Below, in pieces: positions 1 through 6,713 of a stretch of 15,226 nt of DNA. The position numbers were made by a program, and so were the translations under genes. This DNA comes from Lentisphaerota bacterium. GTDB lineage: Bacteria > Verrucomicrobiota > Kiritimatiellia > JAAZAB01. Position 1 is the first letter of the stretch. The number at the start of each line of letters is the position of its first letter. The notes beneath the pieces were generated by a model. That model was not told where the DNA came from, made no database searches, and saw nothing but the letters and a program-made list of their open reading frames with translations. The DNA lies in assembly GCA_016199105.1 (NCBI GenBank), contig JACQHI010000304.1, positions 1 to 15,226 on the forward strand, given 5' to 3'.

Positions 1-23
1 CGATCGGAGTCGGGACCCACGTG

Positions 24-101
24 GGTCCCAGTTCCCGTGAGGGACGTTGGCCCGTCCCCACGAGGGGCGTTGCCCAACGGGGCTCACGCCCAACTGGGAC
101 C
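24..101. repeat. Long interrupted hairpin downstream of the BrkB-family gene
   Basis: The outer arms GGTCCCAGTT (24-33) and AACTGGGACC (92-101) pair perfectly. CGTGAG (36-41) then pairs with CTCACG (83-88), CGTTGG (45-50) with CCAACG (74-79), and CCCC (56-59) with GGGG (64-67) around an ACGA loop. An 18-base perfect palindrome, GGGACCCACGTGGGTCCC (12-29), overlaps the left arm and offers an alternative fold. The structure lies about 25 bases past the stop codon of the minus-strand gene. It could act as a 3'-end stabiliser or terminator-like structure, but neither strand shows a T-tract after it. A dispersed palindromic repeat is equally possible. The pairing is seen directly; the role is inferred. 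Confidence 0.6.
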
Positions 102-125
102 TCTATGTGAACGAGCAAGCAAGTT

Positions 126-1532
126 TCATGTCGCCGGCGGCGGCGCACCGGGCGCCGGGGCGCTGAGCCGGCCATTGAGTTGAAGGAGCGAGGCGATGTC
201 CCAGTCGCTCAGGGAGCGGCTCGAATCGGCATCCAGATGCGTCAACACCTGGCGGATCGCGGGATTCAGATTCTCGAGGCCCAGGCTCTGCGGCGACGCC
301 CCCGCTCCGATCAGCAGGTCCAGGACGGCCTTGACCTTGATGCGCTCGGGCGCCTGGGCCAGCACGAACGAGGCGTCGCTTTCCGCCACCGGCGCCAGAA
401 AACCGGCTTCGACCAGCTCGTCCACCACCTCGTTGATCAGGCGCACGGGGATGCCGTGCTTCCGCGCATAATCGGGGACGGCGAACGTCGGCGCCTTCGC
501 CTCCAGCAGCGCCTGAGCCGCATGGGACAGCACCGAGAGCGCCACGATCAGGCGCGACCGGATGCTGGCGGAATGCGACCGTTGTTCCAGGCGGTAGGTG
601 GCGACATTCTGCAATGCAAACCCGATTTCCGCCCCCAGCAAAACGATGAGCCACGACATGTAGAGCCACGCCAGAAAGATCGGCACCGACGCGAATGTGG
701 CATAAATGGCGCCGTAGCTCGCCACGCCCACTTGCAGGGCGATATAGATGTTCTGCCAGCCGATCCACAGGCTGCCGCCGACGATCCCGCTGACCAGCGC
801 GGGCAGGAAACGCACATGGGTGTTGGGGATGAATTTATACAAAAACATAAAGGCCACGCAGACGACCAGCGCCGGCGCGAAAGCCAGCAATTGGAGATAC
901 AAGGTGATGACGGTGCCGATGCCGTAGTGGGATTCGACGAACCGCACAAAATTCGTGCTGGTCAAGGCGGCGTTGATCGTCGTGGCGCCGATCACCAGCA
1001 CCGGGACGATCACCACCACGCTCAGGTAATCGGAAAACTTGCGCAACATCCGGCGGGGCACCTTGACCCCCCAGATCGTGTTGAAAGAATCCTCCACGCT
1101 GCCCAGCATCTGCACCACCACCCACAGGAGCATGATCAGACCGATCCCGCCGATCGCGGTGAAATTCGTGTGGCCCACATACGCCAGGATCTTGTCGATG
1201 AATTCCTGAAACTGTTCCGGCATGGTGGAAACCGCGGCGCGGATCCGCTGCTCGGCGATCTCGCCCGCCCCAAAGCCGCGCAGCAGCGACAGCGCGAGCG
1301 CCAGGATGGGCACGATGGCCAGGAGGGAATTGTAGGTCAGCGCCGAGGCGTGCAGGAAACAGTTGTTTTCGCGCACGCCCCGCAGGACCAGTTGAACGAT
1401 GCGGATGGCATTGATCCCGATACGGCGGGCACGGGACATCGAACTGAGCTCGACATCCCAAATCCCCTCGCCGATGAAATGCCACAGCCGCTGAAAAAGG
1501 GAACGCGGGAGTTCGTTTTCGTTATTGGCCAT
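126..1532 (-). CDS. YihY/BrkB-family inner-membrane protein with C-terminal winged-helix-like domain
   Basis: A 468-residue integral membrane protein of the YihY/virulence factor BrkB family. The family is often mislabelled ribonuclease BN, and its transport or envelope function is not settled. Six hydrophobic segments lie near residues 66-86, 124-146, 168-190, 208-232, 243-267 and 280-305. The family-typical stretch FLHASALTYNSLLAIVPILA is at 59-78. After the membrane part, residues about 340-410 (KHGIPVRLINEVVDELVEAG) look like a small winged-helix domain, followed by a Pro/Ala-rich end. The start at 1532 is preceded on the minus strand by GGCGGAAGGAAT, a good ribosome binding site. The frame stays open to 1667, but that extension would translate a palindromic element, so I reject it. 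The gene is last in the rmlB-Nudix-brkB series and may be cotranscribed with them. Family call is firm; molecular function is unknown. Confidence 0.9.
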   Translation of the reverse strand: MANNENELPRSLFQRLWHFIGEGIWDVELSSMSRARRIGINAIRIVQLVLRGVRENNCFLHASALTYNSLLAIVPILALALSLLRGFGAGEIAEQRIRAAVSTMPEQFQEFIDKILAYVGHTNFTAIGGIGLIMLLWVVVQMLGSVEDSFNTIWGVKVPRRMLRKFSDYLSVVVIVPVLVIGATTINAALTSTNFVRFVESHYGIGTVITLYLQLLAFAPALVVCVAFMFLYKFIPNTHVRFLPALVSGIVGGSLWIGWQNIYIALQVGVASYGAIYATFASVPIFLAWLYMSWLIVLLGAEIGFALQNVATYRLEQRSHSASIRSRLIVALSVLSHAAQALLEAKAPTFAVPDYARKHGIPVRLINEVVDELVEAGFLAPVAESDASFVLAQAPERIKVKAVLDLLIGAGASPQSLGLENLNPAIRQVLTHLDADSSRSLSDWDIASLLQLNGRLSAPAPGAPPPAT

Positions 1533-1552
1533 ATTCCTTCCGCCTTTTCTCT

Positions 1553-1660
1553 TGGGAGGGACGCAGTCCCTGCGTCCGGCTTCTCCCGGGAGTCCGCAGT
1601 CGCCCCGCTTCGGCGGGTCAACACAGGGCTTGCTCCGCAGCACGGAGCGCGACCCTCCCA
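1553..1660. repeat. MITE-like structured element with 12-bp terminal inverted repeats
   Basis: TGGGAGGGACGC (1553-1564) and GCGACCCTCCCA (1649-1660) are inverted repeats with one mismatch. Inside are several near-perfect hairpins: GGACGCAG/CTGCGTCC around TCC (1559-1577), the palindrome CTCCCGGGAG (1583-1592), CCCGC-TTCG-GCGGG (1604-1617) and GCTCCG/CGGAGC around CAGCA (1632-1648). Some pairings compete for the same bases, so alternative branched folds exist. The element fills almost the whole gap between the Nudix stop (1664) and the BrkB ribosome binding site. If the two genes are cotranscribed it would sit in the mRNA and could affect processing or the relative expression of brkB. Mobility and copy number cannot be seen here. 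Confidence 0.65.
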
Positions 1661-1663
1661 CGT

Positions 1664-2248
1664 TCACGCGATGTCCCTGAGGCGATACGCCAGCCAGGCC
1701 GCCATCGTTTTGGCGTCCTCGATGGCGCCGCGCCGCAGAGCGGCCTCCACTTGCGCGGGGCGCAGGAACTCGACCCGCACCACCTCGTCATGATCGGGGC
1801 ACGGCGCCTCGGGCCGCCCGCACAGCTCGGCAAAAAACATGAAGATGCGCTCCGTGCAGAACCCCGGGACCGTGTAGATGGCGCCAAGCGACCGCAGCCG
1901 TTTCACCCGGAAACCGGATTCCTCCCGCACTTCGCGCCGCGCGCAGGCCGCGGGTTTTTCCCCCGGCTCGAGCGTGCCGGCAATCACCTCCAGCAAGTCC
2001 CGTTCGATGGCCTTGCGGAATTGCCGCACGAACACAAAACGCCCGTCGTCCGTGCGCGCCAGCACCAGCACCGCGCCCGGATGCCGCACGATCTCACGGA
2101 CGGACCGGTGGCCGGAGGCCATTTCGATGTCCTGGACCTCCACCCTGAGCAGACGTCCGGAGAAGACACGCTGCGTCCGGATCGTCTTTTCCCCGCCCAC
2201 GGCGGCGACACCGGCATCCGAAATCGTTTTGCGCCCGGTTTTTCCCAT
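1664..2248 (-). CDS. Nudix hydrolase, ADP-ribose pyrophosphatase (NudF/YffH-like)
   Basis: This 194-residue protein carries a complete Nudix box fitting GX5EX7REUXEEXGU. It runs from G91 of GTLEPGE to F113 of REVREESGF, so the Mg2+-binding glutamates are all present. Upstream of the box, residues about 24-70 (RVFSGRLLRVEVQDIEMASG, then REIVRHPGAV) match the N-terminal sheet of ADP-ribose/nucleoside-diphosphate-sugar pyrophosphatases. The expected reaction is cleavage of ADP-ribose or a related nucleotide sugar to AMP and a sugar phosphate, in the cytoplasm. Two ATGs are possible. The one at 2248 has GGAG six bases upstream, whereas the one at 2272 has no clear ribosome binding site. The gene lies between rmlB and brkB on the same strand. 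A nucleotide-sugar substrate would suit that context, but the specificity is inference. Confidence 0.9.
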   Translation of the reverse strand: MGKTGRKTISDAGVAAVGGEKTIRTQRVFSGRLLRVEVQDIEMASGHRSVREIVRHPGAVLVLARTDDGRFVFVRQFRKAIERDLLEVIAGTLEPGEKPAACARREVREESGFRVKRLRSLGAIYTVPGFCTERIFMFFAELCGRPEAPCPDHDEVVRVEFLRPAQVEAALRRGAIEDAKTMAAWLAYRLRDIA

Positions 2249-2287
2249 GTGCGGCTCCAGACCTTGCGGCATCGTAACTGCTCAGGC

Positions 2288-2403
2288 TCAGGTGGTTACA
2301 GTAAGTCAGCCATTCTTGGCTGACTATTGTCGCGATGAGGGTCAGGCAGGAATGCCCGACCTACTTTTTCCGTACATATTCGTGCCTGCAAGTGACCACC
2401 TGA
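2288..2403. repeat. REPIN-like element: paired inverted palindromes inside 12-bp terminal inverted repeats
   Basis: Outer arms TCAGGTGGTTAC (2288-2299) and GTGACCACCTGA (2392-2403) are inverted with one mismatch. Inside are two related palindromic words. The first is a 9-bp perfect stem around TTCT at 2304-2325 (core GTCAGCCATTCTTGGCTGAC). The second is GTCAGGCAGGAATGCCCGAC at 2341-2360. Read on the minus strand the second becomes GTCGGGCATTCCTGCCTGAC, so the two are inverted copies of one word with a CATTCYTG centre. One stem pair is C-G in one copy and G-C in the other, a compensatory exchange. The arrangement resembles REPINs mobilised by RAYT transposases. It occupies the gap between rmlB and the Nudix gene; no transposase is present in the window. 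Confidence 0.7.
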
Positions 2404-2418
2404 TCCGTTAGGCGGCAG

Positions 2419-3432
2419 CTATCTCTGGGCGTAGAGGGTTGCGTAATATTTCTGGTATTCGCCGCTGCGGATCCGCTCCCACCAGGGGCGGTTGGCGAGA
2501 TACCATTCCACCGTCGAACGCAGAGCGTCCTCGAAGACCAGCCGGGGTTTCCACCCGAGTTCCCCCTGGATTTTCGAGGTGTCGATCGCGTAGCGCCGGT
2601 CATGGCCCGGGCGGTCCTTGACGTATTGGATGAGCGATTCCGGCTTGTTCAAATACTTCAGGATCAGGCGGACCACGTCAATATTCGGCACATCGTGCAG
2701 GCCGCCCAGGTTGTAGATTTCGCCCGGCTTTCCCTTGCGAAGCACCGTGTCGATCCCCTGGCAGTGGTCGAGCACGTAAATCCAGTCGCGCACGTGCCGG
2801 CCGTCGCCATACACGGGCAGCGGCTTGTTTTCGAGGGCGTTGGCGATCATCAGGGGAATGAGTTTCTCGGGAAACTGGCGCGGCCCGAAGTTGTTCGAAC
2901 ACCGCGTGATGACCGTGTCGAGCCCATAGGACTTGTGCGCCGCGCGCACCATGAAATCCGCCCCCGCTTTCGTGGCCGCGTAGGGATTGTTCGGCTGGAC
3001 GGGGGAGGCTTCCGTGAACTTCCCCTGCTGCCCCAGACTGCCGTAGACCTCGTCCGTGGACACTTGCAGATACCGGGGCGTCTTGTAATAGCGGGCGGCA
3101 TCGAGCAGGATTTGCGTGCCGAGGATATTGGTTTCGATGAACTCGCCGGCCCCGAAATGGAGGCTCCGATCCACGTGGCTCTCCGCGGCGAAATTGACGA
3201 TCGCATCGAACTTCCGCGCCTCGAACACGGTTTTGACATCGGCCAGTTGGGAAATATCCCCCTTGATGAACGTATAGCGGGGATGCTTTTCCACGGCGGC
3301 CAGATTTTCCAGGTTGCCCGCGTAGGTGAGCGCGTCGAAATTCACGATCTCCACGGCCGGATCGGCGTCGAGCATGTAATGGACGAAATTGCTCCCGATG
3401 AATCCGGCGCCGCCTGTCACAAATAACTTCAT
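2419..3432 (-). CDS. rmlB: dTDP-glucose 4,6-dehydratase (RmlB)
   Basis: This 337-residue enzyme is an extended short-chain dehydrogenase that converts dTDP-D-glucose to dTDP-4-keto-6-deoxy-D-glucose, the second step of dTDP-L-rhamnose synthesis, in the cytoplasm. Visible motifs are the NAD-binding TGGAGFIG (6-13), FAAESHVDRS (81-90), STDEVYG (125-131) with the Thr-Asp-Glu catalytic triad, the YxxxK pair Y151/K155, and RCSNNFGPRQFPEKLIP (177-193). The length is normal for the family. The ATG at 3432 has AGGAAAGG eight bases upstream. A GTG at 3441 would overlap that site and is rejected. A sigma70-type promoter lies upstream at 3484-3512. rmlA, rmlC and rmlD are not in the window, so the pathway must be completed elsewhere. 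A putative rhamnosyltransferase gene lies in the divergent operon. Confidence 0.96.
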   Translation of the reverse strand: MKLFVTGGAGFIGSNFVHYMLDADPAVEIVNFDALTYAGNLENLAAVEKHPRYTFIKGDISQLADVKTVFEARKFDAIVNFAAESHVDRSLHFGAGEFIETNILGTQILLDAARYYKTPRYLQVSTDEVYGSLGQQGKFTEASPVQPNNPYAATKAGADFMVRAAHKSYGLDTVITRCSNNFGPRQFPEKLIPLMIANALENKPLPVYGDGRHVRDWIYVLDHCQGIDTVLRKGKPGEIYNLGGLHDVPNIDVVRLILKYLNKPESLIQYVKDRPGHDRRYAIDTSKIQGELGWKPRLVFEDALRSTVEWYLANRPWWERIRSGEYQKYYATLYAQR

Positions 3433-3483
3433 GCCGTCCACCTTTCCTGAAAGAATCTTCGCTAATCAGACCACAGGCGCGCC

Positions 3484-3512
3484 ATCATAACGGGTGCCTC
3501 CGGGGAATGCAA
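3484..3512 (-). promoter_or_regulatory. Predicted sigma70-type promoter of rmlB
   Basis: On the minus strand TTGCAT (-35, 3507-3512) and TATGAT (-10, 3484-3489) are separated by 17 bases. Transcription would begin near 3477 and leave a leader of about 45 bases carrying the AGGAAAGG ribosome binding site. A TTGACA at 3530-3535 on the same strand lacks a -10 box at proper spacing. Confidence 0.6.
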
Positions 3513-3528
3513 AAAGGATTTTAGCCTC

Positions 3529-3556
3529 TTGTCAAATCCACCCGTTCTGCTATGAT
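3529..3556 (+). promoter_or_regulatory. Predicted extended -10 promoter of the plus-strand operon
   Basis: TTGTCA (3529-3534) and TATGAT (3551-3556) are 16 bases apart, and the -10 box is preceded by TGC, giving an extended -10. The expected start of transcription is about 3562-3564, right at the GTG codon at 3563. The site sits close to and back-to-back with the rmlB promoter, so the two units could respond to a shared regulator. No operator palindrome is obvious. Confidence 0.6.
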
Positions 3557-3562
3557 GGGGGC

Positions 3563-4555
3563 GTGAAAAACAATTATCTAAAAAAACAGCGCCTTTCGAT
3601 GCCCCGCGGGAACACCGGCGGAAGCCTCCTTCTCGTCGCGATGGCCATCGGCCTTTGGGGCGCGATGACCGCCGGGGCGGTCGTGGCGACCGGACCGGAA
3701 TTCGAGAAATACAAGAGTATTACGGACCGCGCTATGTTCGGCGAAGTGGCGCCGCCCGATACTCCCACGAACGCCGCGCCCGTCAACCCGAACGAAGCCG
3801 TGTCCAAGGACTTGGAAATGAAGGGCCTCATGGACGAAGACGGCAGGATCAAAGTTTGTTTCGTCAACAAGAAGAACAACACGCATCTCTATATTGGCGT
3901 GGGCGAAACCGTGGAGGGCTTTGAACTCGTATCGGCCAATTACGACAGCGAGGAATGCGTCCTCCGACGGGGCGCCGAAACCAGCGCGTTTTCGATGAAA
4001 AAAGGCGGCGACACCGCCGGCAAAACCCCTTCCGTGCCCGCTTTTCCCGGCGGCAACGCCGGCCTGACTCCACCCATGCCCATGACCGCCCCTTCTCCCA
4101 TGTCCCCCTCGATGACGCCGCCGTTCCCTTTCCCAACCAATGCGCCGCGCTCCTCCTTTTCGGAAATGAGAAAGAGGGGATTCACCGCCAGCAAGGCCGG
4201 GATGAAGGCCCCGGCTTTCAAGGGCGAATCCATCGAAAAATTCCTCAAGGAACATCCGGAAGCCGCCCGCCAGTTCCCCTCGCCGATATCGCTGCAATCG
4301 CCCGATCCCAATTTCCGGTTCGACGGCAAGGGCGAAACCATCGAAAAATTCCTCAAGGAACATCCGGAAGCCACCCGCCAATTCCCGTCCCCCATTCCCC
4401 TTTCGCCGCCGGACCCCACCATGAACGCGCAAGGCAGGGGGAATACCATCGAAACTTTTATCAAGGACCAACCGACTGCCGTGCAGACGTTCCCGCTGCC
4501 GGCGCCCACGGAAACTGCGCCGGCCCCCGACGAATCCGACATTGCCAATGAGTGA
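3563..4555 (+). CDS. Exported or membrane-anchored protein with three 36-residue C-terminal repeats
   Basis: I do not recognise this as a named gene. From the GTG at 3563 it encodes 330 residues. A basic N-terminus (KKQR, PRG) precedes a hydrophobic segment near residues 21-42, either a signal peptide or a membrane anchor. Residues about 47-60 (KYKSITDRAMFG) and 85-132 (DEDGRIKVCFVNKKN, then LYIGVGETVEGFELVSANYD and ECVLRRG) have a short beta domain loosely resembling GspC/PilP-type periplasmic proteins. That resemblance is weak. A Pro/Met/Ala-rich linker follows (about 145-218), then three repeats built on IEKFLKEHPEA. The promoter at 3529-3556 rules out the upstream frame start at 3494. ATG 3599 is an alternative start, but neither it nor the GTG has a good ribosome binding site. 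The stop overlaps the next gene by 8 bases. Function is unknown; envelope location is likely. Confidence 0.75.
   Translation: MKNNYLKKQRLSMPRGNTGGSLLLVAMAIGLWGAMTAGAVVATGPEFEKYKSITDRAMFGEVAPPDTPTNAAPVNPNEAVSKDLEMKGLMDEDGRIKVCFVNKKNNTHLYIGVGETVEGFELVSANYDSEECVLRRGAETSAFSMKKGGDTAGKTPSVPAFPGGNAGLTPPMPMTAPSPMSPSMTPPFPFPTNAPRSSFSEMRKRGFTASKAGMKAPAFKGESIEKFLKEHPEAARQFPSPISLQSPDPNFRFDGKGETIEKFLKEHPEATRQFPSPIPLSPPDPTMNAQGRGNTIETFIKDQPTAVQTFPLPAPTETAPAPDESDIANE
4220..4543 (+). repeat. Three in-frame 108-base tandem repeats
   Basis: Units begin at 4220, 4328 and 4436, exactly 108 bases (36 codons) apart. Units 1 and 2 share long identical DNA through the region encoding IEKFLKEHPEA, followed by RQFPSPI and a PDP turn. 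Unit 3 is diverged (IETFIKDQPTAVQTFPLP). The near-identity of units 1 and 2 suggests a fairly recent duplication. Each unit reads as one short amphipathic helix followed by a Pro-rich extended stretch. Confidence 0.9.
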
Positions 4556-5774
4556 CCAGGGCCAGAGCGCCGCTTCCGAACCGGGGGATTCTCCTCGCGG
4601 GATTTCCGTCATTATTCCCTGCCTGAACGAGGAGGCCTCCATCGCCCAGGTCATCGAGGCGGTCCGCCGCGGCATCGAACGCCTGGGGCCCATGGACTAT
4701 GAAATCATCGTGGTGGATAACGGGTCCGGCGACCGATCGGTGCCGATCGCCACCGAAAAGGGCGCCCGTGTCGTCTTCGAAAGCCACCGCGGCTATGGGG
4801 CCGCCCTCCGCAAGGGCTTCAGCAAGGCCCGATACGACATCCTGATCATGGGCGACGGCGACCTGACCTACGATTTCGAGAAAATCGACGAGTTGATCCG
4901 TCCCCTTCTTGAGGGCCGGGCCGATTTCGTCATCGGCAACCGTCTGAAGAGCATCAAACCCGGAGCCATGCCGCCCCTGCACCGCTATCTCGGCAATCCC
5001 GTGCTCACGTTCATCCTGCGGGTCATGTTCCGTTCCGGCTCCGTGCATGACGCGCATTGCGGGCTGCGGGCTCTCACCCGGGAGGCGTACCGGAAACTCC
5101 ACTGTGTAACCACCGGCATGGAGTTCGCGAGCGAAATGGTCGTGCGCGCCATCCGGTGCAGGCTCCGCATCGCCGAACACGACATCACCTATCATCCCCG
5201 CCTCGGCCAATCCAAGCTCCGCTCCTTCCAGGACGGCTGGCGCCATCTGCGGTTCATGATCCTTCACAGTCCCACGATGCTCATGCTCCTGCCCGGCGCG
5301 TTTTTCTGGCTCCTCGGCCTGGCCATCACCCTGCCGTTGGCGTTCGGCCCCATTTCCATCGGCGGCCGCAGCATCGACATCCATTGCATGATCGTCGGCG
5401 GACTCCTCAACATTGCCAGCCTCCAGATCATCACCATCGGCCTGCTGGCCAAGGCCTACGGCCATCTCTCCGGCCTGCACGAGGATGTCATCATCGCCTG
5501 GTTCTACCGTTGGTTCACCTTCGAAAAAGCCATGGCGCTGTCCCTGCTCCTGATGGGCGCGGGTCTGATCTTTACGCTCAAGGTGATGATCCAGTGGATC
5601 GTCAGCGGATTCGGGCCGCTCGACGAACAGCGTTTCCTGTTCTTCGCCCTGCTTTGCCTGGTGAACGGCGTCCAGATCGGCGCGGCCTCGTTTCTCTTCA
5701 GCATCATGGCGCTGCCCCGCCATATCGACCGGCTCCCGCCGCAGGTGGAGGACACGGGCATCCTCGACACATGA
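4548..5774 (+). CDS. GT2 family glycosyltransferase with four C-terminal membrane helices (DPM/DPG-synthase-like)
   Basis: The 408-residue protein has an N-terminal GT-A domain of family 2: ISVIIPCLNEEASI (19-32), YEIIVVDNGSGDRS (51-64), HRGYGAALRKGF (80-91) and the metal/nucleotide-binding DGD at 103-105. CGLRALTREA (171-180) is also typical of polyprenyl-phosphate hexosyltransferases. The C-terminal part has hydrophobic segments near 243-266, 280-301, 328-352 and 362-388. It probably transfers a sugar from a nucleotide donor to a polyprenyl-phosphate or membrane acceptor on the cytoplasmic face of the inner membrane; donor and acceptor are not readable from sequence. ATG 4548 overlaps the previous stop by 8 bases without an obvious ribosome binding site, so translational coupling is likely. 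The stop overlaps the next start in ATGA. Confidence 0.92.
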   Translation: MSDQGQSAASEPGDSPRGISVIIPCLNEEASIAQVIEAVRRGIERLGPMDYEIIVVDNGSGDRSVPIATEKGARVVFESHRGYGAALRKGFSKARYDILIMGDGDLTYDFEKIDELIRPLLEGRADFVIGNRLKSIKPGAMPPLHRYLGNPVLTFILRVMFRSGSVHDAHCGLRALTREAYRKLHCVTTGMEFASEMVVRAIRCRLRIAEHDITYHPRLGQSKLRSFQDGWRHLRFMILHSPTMLMLLPGAFFWLLGLAITLPLAFGPISIGGRSIDIHCMIVGGLLNIASLQIITIGLLAKAYGHLSGLHEDVIIAWFYRWFTFEKAMALSLLLMGAGLIFTLKVMIQWIVSGFGPLDEQRFLFFALLCLVNGVQIGAASFLFSIMALPRHIDRLPPQVEDTGILDT

Positions 5775-6703
5775 ACCCCGGTCCCGCTCCAGCGTCCGGA
5801 CCCGCCGTCTCCGTGGTCATCCCCGTTTTGAACGCGGCGCCGTTCCTCCCGGCCCTTCTGGCGGCGCTTGCCCGACAGGCGCCCGCGGCGCCGGACGAAA
5901 TCATCCTGGTGGACTCCATGTCCACCGACGACACCCGCGGCATCGCCGCCGCGCATGCCCGCGTTCGCGTCGTTCCCATCGCCGATTTCTCCCACGGCCG
6001 GGCGCGCAATCTCGGCGCCCGTGAAGCGCGCGGCGACATCGTCGTGCTGATGACCCAGGATGCCCTGCCGCGGGACGAGCGCTGGCTGGCCCGCCTGCTC
6101 GAACCGTTCTCCGATCCCCGCGTCGCCGCCGCCTATTCCCGGCAGATACCCCGCGACGACGCCCCGCCGACGGAGCGGTTTTTCCTGGCCACGCATTTCC
6201 CCGACGGCCCGCCGGTCCGGCGCGAAAAAAAAGGCGACGCGCCGTTGACGCTCGCAACGGTCTTTTTCTCCAACGTCAGCGCCGCCATCCGGCGGCCGCT
6301 TCTGCTCCGGACTCCGTTCGACGAAACCCTCATCATGAGCGAAGACCAGCAATTTGCCCGCGACAGCCTGAACGCCGGCCATGTCGTGGTGTACCAGCCC
6401 GAATCCGTGGTCATCCATTCGCATCGCTATTCGCTGGCCACGGCCTTCCGCCGGTATTTCGACAGCGTCTATTCCCTCACGCTCATCTTTCCCCGGCACG
6501 ATCTGGGCGCCAGTGCCTCCATGGGGTTCCGGTATCTCTTGAAGGAACTGGCCTTCATGGTCCGGCGCCACCCGTGGACCCTGCCCTACTATGCCTGCTA
6601 TACGCTGGCCAAGATCGGCGGCACCCTGGCCGGCCATTTCGCCAATCGCCTGCCCACCCCGCTTGTCCGCCGGCTCAGCCTGCACCGGTATCATTGGGAA
6701 TGA
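5771..6703 (+). CDS. GT2 family glycosyltransferase, rhamnosyltransferase-like
   Basis: A soluble 310-residue GT-A transferase starting in the ATGA overlap with the preceding gene. Motifs are VSVVIPVLNAAPFL (13-26), DEIILVDSMSTDDT (42-55), DFSHGRARNLGA (72-83), VVLMTQDALP (91-100) and MSEDQQFARD (189-198). The FSHGRARN, TQDALP and SEDQQ signatures are those I associate with RfbN/WbbL-type dTDP-rhamnosyltransferases. The TQDA stretch takes the place of the usual DxD. Donor choice of dTDP-rhamnose is inferred from these motifs and from rmlB in the divergent unit. It is likely cytoplasmic or membrane-peripheral, adding a sugar to a lipid-linked glycan or a protein. Eight consecutive A bases at 6225-6232 are unusual in this GC-rich gene. 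Confidence 0.9.
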   Translation: MNPGPAPASGPAVSVVIPVLNAAPFLPALLAALARQAPAAPDEIILVDSMSTDDTRGIAAAHARVRVVPIADFSHGRARNLGAREARGDIVVLMTQDALPRDERWLARLLEPFSDPRVAAAYSRQIPRDDAPPTERFFLATHFPDGPPVRREKKGDAPLTLATVFFSNVSAAIRRPLLLRTPFDETLIMSEDQQFARDSLNAGHVVVYQPESVVIHSHRYSLATAFRRYFDSVYSLTLIFPRHDLGASASMGFRYLLKELAFMVRRHPWTLPYYACYTLAKIGGTLAGHFANRLPTPLVRRLSLHRYHWE

Positions 6704-6713
6704 TTTTCCGGGC

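Noticed and set aside
1533..1667. N-terminal extension of the BrkB protein to the ATG at 1667
   Set aside because: It would translate the palindromic element. The ATG at 1532 has a good ribosome binding site and begins normal family-like sequence.
180..1793. Long plus-strand open frame (537 codons) opposite the BrkB and Nudix genes
   Set aside because: It is antisense to two recognised genes, is His/Gln/Arg/Asp-rich as expected for the complement of GC-rich coding DNA, and spans the repeat element.
3494..3562. Upstream start (ATG 3494) for the repeat-containing exported protein
   Set aside because: This region contains the -35 and -10 boxes of the predicted promoter and would sit upstream of the transcription start.
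4461..5723. 420-codon minus-strand frame opposite the first GT2 gene
   Set aside because: The GT2 gene on the other strand has complete family motifs and membrane helices; this frame has no recognisable domain.
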